From the NCBI GenBank assembly GCA_009792885.1, contig WMCF01000059.1:3430920-3494919 (forward strand): a stretch of 64,000 nt of DNA. Reading direction: 5' to 3'. The position numbers were made by a program, and so were the translations under genes. Shown piece by piece: positions 49,048 to 59,893 of this stretch. The DNA comes from Eremophila alpestris peregrina. Its lineage: Eukaryota > Chordata > Aves > Passeriformes > Alaudidae. Below the pieces are notes generated by a model. It saw nothing but the letters and a program-made list of their open reading frames with translations, did not search any database and was not told the DNA's origin. Within the stretch, counting starts at the first letter, position 1. Every line of letters starts with the position of its first letter.

Positions 49048-50030
49048 GTGAGTACTGCACGGGCAGGGGATGCTCGGGGTGCTGGGGGGACACTTGAGAG
49101 GCTCCTGCAGCACTGGCCACAGCCTCCAGTGCTGTTTCTGCAGCTGCAGGCTGAGATGGAAGCAGTCTGCATGCTGGGACAGAGTTTGTTTGCTGCTCCA
49201 GCTCAGGGGTTTCACTGGTCGTCACCTTCAGGCTGAGGTGATGCATGTGCCAAAAGCCAAAATAAAAGAGGACCTAATCTCCCATTCAAAAACCAACACT
49301 GTACCCTGGAGCAGAGCCAGCAAACAGAGAGCTTCATTCACCCTTCAGCTGACAGGGTGCCCCTCACAGCCTCCTGCAGCCCAGAGACACATCAACCCCT
49401 GGGTGCTTTGCAGTTCGGATGGAACCCACCCTGGAAAACTGAAGCCCAAAAAGTTTTCCCCAGAGGCTGAGGTGTGCCACCAGGCACCAGTGTGCACTCA
49501 GGTCTGAGCAGACACACTCAGACACAGCAGCAATCTCAGTCCTGGGGATCAGCATGTGGCTGTGTGTCAGTGAAGGAGTGGCCCCACTTCTGAAAGTGTG
49601 AAAATTAACCAGCAGCACAAGAAACCACTGGAATCCTTTGTGAGCCCCAAAAATGGAAGCCCAGGGGGCAGAATGTTGAGGTTGACCATTTCTGCATGAG
49701 TAAATTGCACCTGTATGGTCTTACTCCACTTGACCATGAGAAATACCTCCAGGTGTTATTCTCATGCTGTTGGTACTTTCAACACAACAGCTTCTGTTGG
49801 AAAACATAATTTCTTCAAAACACTGTTATTGCATTCATGAAATACTAATATTAATGCTGCATTTGATGTGTGTTGTAAACTTACTGTGTATATAACAGTT
49901 ACTGCAACTTAGTCTAAATGAAACACTTTCACTTCTCTGAATCAGATCTTGCCGCCACCACAAGGCACAACACTGGTGTTTCATAAATGGTATTTTCCAA
50001 AATGTCAGAATTACAGACATCACCCTAACA

Positions 50031-50228
50031 CCCTGTGAGGGTGGTGGGGCTCTGGCACAGGGTGCCCAGAGAAGCTGTGGCTGCCCCTGGAAGTGTCCAA
50101 GGCCAGGCTGGATGGGGCTTGGAGCAGCCTGGGCTGGTGGAAGGTGTCCCTGGCCATGGCAGGGGGTGGAATGAAATGATCTTTAAGGTCCCTCCAAATC
50201 CAAATCATTGCAGGATTCTGTGATTTTA
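50031..50228 (+). mobile_element. CR1 LINE 3' fragment (LGR6 intron)
   Basis: Sense CR1: 'ctctggcacagggtgcccag', 'gaagtgtccaaggccaggct', 'ggtggaatgaaatgatcttt' and 'aggattctgtgatttt'. It is 5'-truncated. Confidence 0.93.
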
Positions 50229-51620
50229 TATTGTAGGGTTTTTACTTCAAATGGTCTTGTAACTGATCATCATCTGTCTGTATTTTAAACCCATTTGGGT
50301 TGTCAGGACCCCAGCCCCCTCCCCAGCAGGCATCCACAGGCTGACAAGGAGGCATTTTTGATCCAGTTTTGGCTTTGGAGCCAGAGCTGCCCGCAGAGGG
50401 TGGGCTCTTCAGCACTTTGCTCCCACCTTGCAGCCTTTCTCTTTTCATTTTATCAACATCCATGTCCAAGTGTGGACACCCAGCACCTTCACTGGGGGTT
50501 TTCACACACACACAGACCAGACTCTGCTGTGTACAATTAGCAGTTGTCTTGCTGCAAGCAAGCGTGTCCGGGTTACGTCATGTACAAACAGAGCAGCCTC
50601 AACCAGCAGTGAATAAATATTCATAGCTTCCAGAAGAGCCAGCTTCCCACAGCCAAAAATAATTATGAATGAAACAGGCAAAGGGGAAAAATTTAAAGAG
50701 GAAAATCTGAAAAAATAATTGGATGTTGTTGGATAACATTTTGCTGGAGGTTCAATGTGTCAAAAGTCCCGCTTTGGAAAGCCTAACATCACAGGGGAAG
50801 AAATGCAAACTGCAGCATCATGTGTCTATGCATAGCAAAGTGCCTGCTTGAATCTGATAGCAGTAAGATGGTAATCCTATCTGTGGAAATGAAGTAATTT
50901 ATGTGAAATCAAGCAAGGAAGGATTTTATATATTGTGGCAAATTAAAAGTGATTCTTTCAACAACAACAGCTAGACAGGGACAGTTTGTACAGCATTCAT
51001 AGGGCTGTCATTGACCAATAATGCAACTTGCCTGGCATTTCCCCTGCTCTTTTCATTTGTATCTTCACCAAATTTTCATCCCACAACATTACATCAGGAC
51101 CATGACATTCAAGCTGGGATCACCCTCTGTGCCAGGACACGCATAAGAGTCAAGCAAACAAATCCTGCTTGTTTAGACATCCTCAAGGGAAGTTTGTTCA
51201 GGTTTCACAGCTCAGATCTCTGCTGATTTCACCTACCTGGGACACATTCCCAGCATCTGCCAGGGTGACACGTAGCACACGAGACCAAGCCCTTTGTCTT
51301 CATCCCCATGGCAGAACGGCCCATGCTGGGACATGCCAAGTGAGAGAAGAGCAGAAACCCCTGCTGAGCAGTGAGGGACAGTCCAGGCATCCCAAATCCA
51401 GGTATCCCAGTGTTATGTCTCCTGGGGAGGAGGAAGACCTGCCTGCCTGCCCTCCTGCCTGTCTCCCTCCAGGCAGGGAAGTACTGACAATGAAGAGGAC
51501 TCTGCTGCAGCTCATCCTTGCTGCAAGTGCCTGTCTTCAGTTAGATGGAAAGTCTTCAGCAGATTTCTCATCCCCAGGGATTTTGGGTGGTGTTATGGCC
51601 CCAGTCTGCCTTCTACACAG

Positions 51621-51990
51621 AGTCACAAAATCACAGAATAATCTGAGTTGGAAGGGACCCACAAGGATCATCAAGTCCAACTGCCAGCCCTGAACAGCAC
51701 CATCCCCCAAGAGTCACACCTTGGTCCCAAGCACATTGTCCAAATGCTTTTTGAGCTCTGTCAGGCTTGGGGCCATGACCAATTCTGTCCCCTGACACAA
51801 TATCTGGCCAATCCCTTGGGTCCTGTCACTGGTCACAGAGAGGTCAGTGCTTGCCACTCATCTTCCTCTCTGGGGGCTGAACAGAACAAGTGCCCTCAGC
51901 TGCTCCTCTCACAGCTTCCCCTCAAAGCCCTTCACTATCTTCACTGCCCTCCTTTGGATGCTCTCTAATAATTTAATATCTACAATCTTA
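51621..51990 (-). mobile_element. CR1 LINE 3' fragment (LGR6 intron)
   Basis: Antisense CR1: 'agtcacaaaatcacagaata', 'gagttggaagggacccacaa', 'ggatcatcaagtccaactgc', 'ggtcacagagaggtcagtgc' and 'ctcctttggatgctctctaa'. Confidence 0.92.
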
Positions 51991-54900
51991 CATTCCCTAT
52001 TACATGTTGCATAAACCAGGCTGGAGCAACTGAAGAAAAAATTTACAAAATTCAGTTCAAGGTGAACCAAAACTGATGTTCCGAGGTTTTGGTCAACCCC
52101 AAAAATTTCTTTTAACCTGAGAGAGAAAAAAATAGTTTCATCTTCAGGTTACTTCTTAACATTTACTCTGGTAAATTCTTCACATTCACTTTGGGTGAAT
52201 CCCTAAAAGAAAATGGTATTTCAAATTATGTTTGCTTGATTGCCAAAGATGCCTTAGGTGTTTGAACCTTATGAAAAAAATCCGAGGTTCCTCAGCAAAA
52301 ATTTTGCCAATTTCAACCCAGGTTTTCAAGTCTCCTTTTCAAAATTCTATTAAATTATCTAGTGTCCAGAAACATCCAAGGAACTCTTGACACCCCTTGT
52401 CCTTGATCTATAACCCTTATCCTCTTCAACAGTCAGGGAAAGCCCAGGTTCCTCTGGCTCCTCCTCATGGTTTTCCCCTCCTGCTCTCACTCATGAATCT
52501 CTGATTCTATCTTCTCTCTCATTAGATTTAGCCCCAGTAGCCCAGGGTCCCGTGGATGAGCGCTGGTGTTTCACACCTTTCGCAGTTCCCCCTCTTTCTG
52601 TTCCTCTATTTTAGCATCACCCCAGGCTCCTCATGAAAGTGAAGTTTCACAGAAGTCAGAGATCAGCTGGGCTCATGGCTGAGCTTGTGCATGGAGCTGG
52701 GATTAAGCCAAGGAAAAGAAATAATGGGAAAGGGAAAGACAGCTGCAAAATTGGGTGGATGAAGCACATGTGTCCCATGGACAACAAGGACAAAAGTGCC
52801 TGGTTTCACTGGTGTGGAGCCCTGCAAATCCAGGTTGCTGAGCCCACTTGAGCCTTGGGTACATTGGTCCTCTGCACACACCCACACTGGGTGGAGGCCT
52901 GTGAGGGAAAATGAGAGCAGGGTGGCACCTGAGGGTCCTGAGGACAGCAGAGCCACCCATGACAGCCATGACACCCAGCCAGGCTGTGTCCCACAGGGCA
53001 TTTCTGCTCTGGCTCGTCCCTGCTCTGGACACCAAACGTGTCCCCATGGGGTCAGAGGGGATGCTGTGGTTAGGACACAGATGAGGCTACAGGGACTGCT
53101 CCAGCTCACTCCCTGTGTGGTCTGGATGAAGTTATTTTCATTGCCAGTGCCTCATCTGTCCAGCAAGGAGAGCAGGCCCCCAGGCGTGCCCTGTTATCCG
53201 TTTGCTTTTACTGAGAGCTGCTCAGGAAAGTGTTGTGAGTGCAATTAGTTCTCATCTCAGCGGCTGCCCAGAGAGCAGATTCTCCAGACTCAGCTGCCTT
53301 TGATGAGGCAATGGGACAGGGGCCCTCAGTGGCCATGGCCCAGGCTGTGCTCCCCTCTGGCCTCCCCAGCCTCCACCTCCAGAGACAGGAGAGGCTGCGT
53401 GAGCAGGCACGGTCCCAGCCCAGGCACTCACCAGACCTTCCCTCCAGAGAAAACCTGCAGAGATAGAGGTGTTCAGAGCTGGGCCTCACACAGGCAGGGA
53501 GCAGCCCAGAGTTTAGTATGTCTCCTCTTTGTTTCTTTCCTTTTTTTCCTTCTTCTTTTCTTTCTCTCTTTTTGGCAGCGGGAAGATTGTTTAAAGTTGC
53601 TAATAAATTCCAGTTAATGAAGCCTGAAAAGTCAGAGCTGGGAGCCAAGAGAAACAAGAGCAATCAGTACAGAAGGAATAGAAAGAGATCTTGAAAGCCA
53701 GCCTGGGAATAATAACATGTTGAAATGTGTTCGCCGGCAAGGGCTTTGTTACCGCGCTTTGAATCCAAGCACGAGCACTCGGTGCCAAGAGGAGAAACTG
53801 CAGCCAAAGGCAGGTGTTCATTGCCATTCACCTCTTGCTTCGGGGCACAGCGGCAAGATCAGACCCCTTCCCAGCCACTGGCTCTTTCACCTGCCTCTTC
53901 TCGGGCCCCCAGGGCAGAGGGACTCACCGTCACGGGGAGTGCCGTGGCGGCAGCACAGCAAGCTCAGCCCCACGCGCTCAGCACCCTTCTCTGCCAGGCT
54001 GGGGGACCAAGAAACAGCACTAAAGCAAAATGAAATCAAATGCAGGCATGTGTGCTGGGAATGTGAATGCAGCAGCCCTCTTCTGCTCCCTTGCACCTGT
54101 GAGGGGACCCCCATTTCACTCCTTATGTGAGTCCAGAGACCAATGGAGCATCACAGCTCATGGGGCACTAGCGTGTTCTTGGGTGCCCTTGGCTGCTGTT
54201 AGAGCACCCCCTTCCCCTCCTCAGCTCCCAGGCATCTGGAACATCCACTCTGGGGGGTTGTCCAGCACAGGGTCTCACTCCAAGGCAATGCCTCTCTTGC
54301 AGGGGGCAGCACTGCAGTGATGCTGGCAGCGGGGCATGACTCCTTTTGGGGGTGATGGCTCTTTCATGGAAGGGGGCTGGCATTTCTGGGCAATGCTCAG
54401 GTGTGCTGGCACTGTGGTGAGAAGCTGTTTCTGGAGCAGTGCAGTAATGTGTCTGAAGTAGCCTGAAACAGCAGCTGTGGTGGGTTTCCAGGACACATCA
54501 GGCTGGAGAGGCCTCTTATGGAAACATAAACACTTGTAGGGCCACCACCTTTGTCATGATGAGGTTTGGAGGCAGAATCACTGCTCCCTTGGTAGTCACC
54601 TTGCCTGGCAAAGCCCTCTGTTTGCAGGTGGCCATAGCTAAAGAGCTGCAGCTCTGAATTCTTGGCCTCTGTGGTTCCCCCAGGATTCTGCACAGATCCT
54701 GTGCAGGGGAGACACCAGGGTACAACACACTGGCAACAAGGAGACCAGCTCTGGTTCATCCAGGACTTTCTGTCCCCCTGGCTGGCACCAGTCCTTGGCA
54801 GAGGATGGTCCTGCTCATCAATTCAGTGGGTGATCAAAAGCACAGAGAGAGTTAAAGGATAATTCCTCTGATGAAGCCTTCCAAAGGTTATCCCTGTGCA

Positions 54901-56861
54901 CAGTGTGAGGACTTGTCCTTAGCTCTGGCTAAGGTGCAGGTGAGGACAGGACAGGCCTTCTAAGGGGTTATCTATAATGAACATTGACCAGTAAGGACAA
55001 GATATAGCAGCTGCCCAAATCAAATTCAAAATGTTTCGAAAATGTAGAGATTTCCATTCTATTTCTACTCCATTTAGACCAGGGAGAGTGTTCAGCAACT
55101 GAAAAATCCTTGCTGGTTTGGATAGCTAGTCCCAGTTTTCCTGAAAACTGCTTTCCATACGACTAATTCTGTTCTGGGATACCCCAAATAGGGCACCGAA
55201 AGTAGAGTCAGAAGTCAAAACTGCTCTGAAGGTTTGGAGGGAACAAACTGAAAACCTTTGCAGTTTATGATTTAAAGAGATGGAGTGAAGGTGTTCAGTG
55301 TCCTGTTCATTAAGGAGCTGTGTCTTACTAATATTCCTTGGCAAATGAATCCAAACTGGCTTGCATATGAGCATTCGTGTGGGTTGAAAACTGGCTTGAG
55401 GACCATAAACAAAAGCACAAATGCGATCAATCTATCGAGTTGGAACAGGCATTCGAGGGGGTACAGCGAGCAGAGCTAAAACAGACACAGTCTTCTCCTC
55501 AGGATTGCAGTGAGACAGCAAAGACCACATTAGAGGCATCCTCAGGAGATACCAGACTAGGACCAGCTGCAGATTCCTGTGTGAGAAGGAAGAGTCCAGG
55601 CCTGGCCCTTTTCTCAAATGCACCGTGTTTTCACTTGTTGCCTTAATTGGCTTCCTTCCTGCTTTGCACCAGCACAGGAACAAACTCAGGCATGACAAGG
55701 GGCCTGTGGTCCCCTGTGTGCCCCAGGGAAGGCCCAGGCTTGGCGTGATGACACTGTTGAGGCAAGAGCATGGAGTGTCTGGGCACACTGCCTTGAGAGT
55801 GCGAGTGCTTGAGAAACCAACCCCAGCAGGAGATCAAAGGGGCGGCCGACGCGCTCAATAAAAGTTTGGCAAGGGGAGAATTTCACTGGGATATGGACAC
55901 ACATGTTTGTCCTGTCCTGCCAATGGGCAACGTTCCTGCCTCCTAATGTGAGTGATAAGGGCATCACTGAGCTGCCTGAGCACCTGACATGAGCGATCTT
56001 GCCCAGCACAGCCTCCGGGCGTGCCATGGAAGTTGTAGCATGACCAAGAAGCCCAAGATACAGGAGGGCTGAGCCTGTGGTAACTGAACAGCAGCAACCA
56101 TATGGTGGTAAACCATGAGTTTGTTCCAACTTGGAGTGTATTGGGAATGCAGATCAAAGCCTGGAGGAATGTTCCCAGAAATCAGGGGAGTGGTGGAAGG
56201 GGGGGAGGGGGCAGAAGCTAAAATCCCCCACGAGCTTTCTGAAGTAAGCCAGCCGTATCCAGCTGCCACCTGCCCCTTCTCTCCTTCTTCTATCAGTCAC
56301 TTTAAATCCAGAGTTTTCTCTTTCTCCCAGCCCTATGTCACGGTGTAAACTTCAGGACAGCAGGACATACCACTGAATCAAGTCTATCCTACAAAGAGCC
56401 CTGAGCAGGCTTAGAGCTGGGCTTATGTGCTGTGGACCAGAAATTCAGCCCTGCAAGAATAGCTCCTCTTCCCTGTGCTTAGGGCAAAGGCAGTGCCTCC
56501 CTGTCCTCCTTGGGGGGGTTATTTGCTCAAATCTCCTCCACAGAAGGAGTAAATTAAGAGCTGTCTCAGGGGATGTCACACTGGCAGCATCACTTCAAAT
56601 GTTATTGTTCCATTTTAAATGGAAAGGAAGGAACCATTTCACTGCATTTCCTGTGGGATCTGAATTCTGCAGATATATTCAATGGGTGCCTGTCTGCCAA
56701 GCAGGGGAATTACTGGAGAGTTTGAGTGACAGGGACAGAGGGAACCAAGCACTTGGACGACTACCAAGTGACCATGGATGGAGGAAGGGTCACACACAGG
56801 AAGACTTTTATGTTTTGGGTCTCTTACTTGAACTGGCACAGGAATTAATGATGTGAAAGCA
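51991..56861. other. LGR6 intron sequence, mostly unique, one CpG-retaining stretch
   Basis: 53560-53800 looks single-copy with CpGs (ttcgccggcaagg) and may be conserved. About 55380-56080 keeps more CpGs than its flanks (ggggcggccgacgcgctc at 55839-55856), followed directly by aataaaag, a possible retroviral-type polyadenylation context. A 147-codon minus-strand frame (55686-56129) has no domain that I recognise. An ERV remnant is possible but unproven. Confidence 0.35.
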
Positions 56862-57309
56862 AAGGATGATCAGGAAAATGCTCCAAGAACTGGAGCCCCT
56901 CTGCTCTGGAGCCAGGCTGGAGGAGTTTGGAGTGTTCACCTGAAGAACAGAAGGCTCCAGGAAGACCTCAAAGCCCCTTCCAGTGCCTAAAGGGGCTCCA
57001 AGGGAGATGAGGTGGGACTTTGGACAAGGGCCTGGAGGGACAGGACGAAGGGGAATGGCTTTCCACTGCCAGAGGGCAGGGATAGATGGGATAGTGGGAA
57101 GGAATTCTTTCCTGTGATGTTGGTGAGACCCTGGCACAGGGTGCCCAGAGAAGCTGTGTCTGTTCCTGAATCACTGGAAGTGTCCAAGGCCAGGCTGGAC
57201 AGGGCTTGGAGCAGCCTGGTCTGGTGGAAGGTGTCCTTGCCCATGGCAGGGGGTGGAACTGGATGGTTTTAAGGTCCCTTGCAACTTAAACTGTTCTGTG
57301 CTTCTATGA
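56862..57309 (+). mobile_element. CR1 LINE 3' fragment (LGR6 intron)
   Basis: Sense CR1: 'ctggagcccctctgctctgg', 'agccaggctggaggagtttg', 'ctggagggacaggacgaagg', 'ggtgcccagagaagctgtgt', 'aaggtcccttgcaacttaaa' and 'ctgttctgtgcttctatga'. At about 450 bp it is one of the longer sense copies here. Confidence 0.93.
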
Positions 57310-59821
57310 CATGTTTCCAGTGATCACCCTTCCTGTTTGACAGGGCACCCCAAAGGGCTCACCCACTCCTGATCTGCACTTGGGCAGGTGGGACAGCCGT
57401 GCTCCTTTACCTGGAACACCTGGGTGCACTCCCAGCATCAATGCAGCACCTGTCCTGGGAGGTCAAGCAAACCTCCAAACCCCACACCTCCAGACCCTGT
57501 GTGCATGACTCAGCCACACACCCCTCTAGGAAAGTGAAAACTCAGCCTGTGTGCACAGCCATGTCCCACCTCCCAGTCCCTGCATAGACATGAACAGAGC
57601 CCACCTTGGACCCCAATGACATTGTCAGTTGCCCTGGGAGGTGAGTTCAGAGAAGTGATTGTGGCTGGTGCCTCCCTTTGTGCCTGCTCCTGGCTTGGCA
57701 TGGACCTCTAACCTTGGGGAGAGGAGCTGGGCTGCCTTGGTGGCAGGGAGGAGGTAAAGGTATGGAGAGAAGAGCCAGAGGTGAGCCAGGGACAAGGCAC
57801 AGTCTCAGTGCAAACTGGCCAAGGACAGAAACATTTGGAGCAACAGTGAGGCCTTACCTGGGGCTGGGGGCTGCTTTGGACCTCTAAATTCACCTGAGAC
57901 AGGACCCAGTGAAACCAGGGCATCTACCACAGAGTTATTCCCCCCCTTATGTTCTGTGCTACCCACAGTGCTGAGATGCCACAGGCTGGCTCTGCACATG
58001 TCCCACCAGCATCTGGAGCCCTCCACCACTGTTCTGAGGCCAGCAGCCACAGCTTGGGCTCCATTTCAGCTTCACATTCCTCTCCTGCTTATCCTGGAGG
58101 TCCCAGATCCATTTAGGGACCTGGCAAACACTCAAACACACCCAGGAGAGTGAACAGAGAGGCACGGAGCTGCCAGGAAAGGAGCTGAGAGGCACATTTA
58201 GCCCGGAGTAGGTGCAAGCTGCCAGCAGTGGAGGCTGGGGCAGCCCAGAGCTCCGGGGAGGTGAGGACAGACAGAGCCAGGGAGGATGGATGCAGGGAGC
58301 AGGCTGAGGATGCCGTGCGGAACACCTCCCCTCCAGGCAAGCACTCCAGCCTCCCGGACAACACTCCCTCCCATGTGGAAATCAGCAATCAAAAGGAGCA
58401 ATTACCCCAAATCACAGCCCCCAAGTGACAAATAGCCCGGCCTGCCAGGCAGATCATGTGCTGCAGGAGGCAGGTTACAACCTGCTCACACACATTAAAG
58501 AGACGACCCTGTGCTGTTTATGCTGTCAGAGGCCTAATTATGGGAGCAATTTTCTCCAGATTCCCGAGGGGAGAGACAGAGAGGGAGAGCAGCCGGGCAC
58601 CCACACACGCCTGCTCTGCCACAGGCTGCCTAAAACACCTCGGTCCCCTGGGTGACCTCTGCAGAGCCCTGGTTCCCAGGCACTCTGCTTCCAGCCAGGA
58701 TTGCATTGCTCAGCCTCCACACCTGTCTCCTTCCAGGACAAAATGCCTAAAAAGTAACAAGCTCTGTCAAAGTTTAATGAACACCTTTGTCAGCATCTCT
58801 GCCCAACCTCTTGGGCCTGGGTTGGACTTTCTGTGAGAGAGATGAGCCTGGTCACAAATGATGTTCACTGTCTCTGTTTTGGAGATGCAATATTCCACTC
58901 CAGTCAAGTAGACAAGTGTCTTGCCCAAATTTAGTAGCAATTTAGGGTCTTAATTAGGTTGTTGAACCTGTTTTTATGATTTCTGGCTGATGGGTGCTGG
59001 GACCTCATTCATGTTTGTCCTCATGTGTGAAAGAGGAGGAGAAAGAGAAAGGTCATCTCTTCTCTAGGTCAAGCCTAGATTCAGGAGTCCTGAACTTCAC
59101 TCCTGGCTCCACCACATGCCCTCACCATATTCCTGATGATAACAGTGATGCAGTTTCTAATGTCAGTGAAAAGTGCAAATACCTTTTAACTCCCAGCCTG
59201 CCCTGAGCCTTCTTAAAATTTGAGTTCTAAGATCAGGTGATGCTGTACAATGGCAAATCCCACAGGTTTCCTTTGATAAATTAATTCAGTAAGTTCTGAA
59301 TATTCTCCCTTGCTCTTTGCTCTATGTCCCAAATATGTCCCATTTTCCATTGCGATGCTGCTCTTTGCTTCATCTTCCTCTCCCACTCCTTCACTCTCAT
59401 TCATCAGCCAGGATTTAAGGATGGTCCTCCCAGGGCCATGCACGAGCAGAAATAGCTCTCCCCTGCTCTGCTCTCACTGCCAAGGCCTGGCATAGAGCAG
59501 GGTCTGCAGGCTGGTCACTACCTGTGCTGTAATTTCTCTGGACTGGAGACCTCTGTGTCTATCCAGGAAACAGCTTTAAGCCATGAGCTGTCTCTGGATG
59601 CTGAAAATGCTGGATTCAGGTCAGGCATTCCTGTCCCTCAGGCTGGGTATGGGGATGATGTGCAGAGGCTGCCTGAGCTCAGGACTGTGGCTCAGCTTGC
59701 AGGTGCTGCAGCCTCCTCTGGAGGGGACAGTGGCAGGATGGACGAGTTGTTAAGCCTCTGCAGACAAGGGGCTGTCATCACAAGGATGTTGACACATGAC
59801 TGGCTCTTCTTTTCTCTGCAG

Positions 59822-59893
59822 ACGCCTCTCTGGGAACCAGATCTCCAGGATCCCAGGGGAAGCTTTCTCTGGCCTCTACAGCCTGAAGATTCT
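59822..59893 (+). CDS. LGR6: LGR6 exon encoding the second leucine-rich repeat (probable exon 3)
   Basis: This 72-bp internal exon has acceptor ttttctctgcag and donor gtaagt. It is again phase 2 at both ends, so it splices in frame to the exon at 48976-49047. It reads (L)RLSGNQISRIPGEAF SGLYSLKI(L), one 24-residue LRR with the LxLxxNxIxxIPxxAF pattern. RLSGN at the start and GLYSLKIL at the end match LGR6 as I recall it; LGR5 has RLAGN and LKVL, and LGR4 differs more. The one-LRR-per-72-bp-exon structure is typical of the LGR4/5/6 genes. The repeat forms part of the extracellular horseshoe that binds R-spondin. The next repeat (an MLQNNQL-type start) was not found in the remaining 4.1 kb, so the gene continues past the window. 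Confidence 0.92.

Larger units (their letters stand above)
49048..59821 (+). other. LGR6: LGR6 intron between the first two LRR exons (10,774 bp)
   Basis: The GT...AG intron is bounded by gtgagt at 49048 and the tctgcag acceptor ending at 59821. It contains three CR1 fragments (about 50031-50228, 51621-51990 and 56862-57309), a CpG-retaining stretch at about 55380-56080, and unique DNA. I saw no further exon in it. Open frames here do not resemble known proteins and lack paired splice sites with family-like content. Confidence 0.85.
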
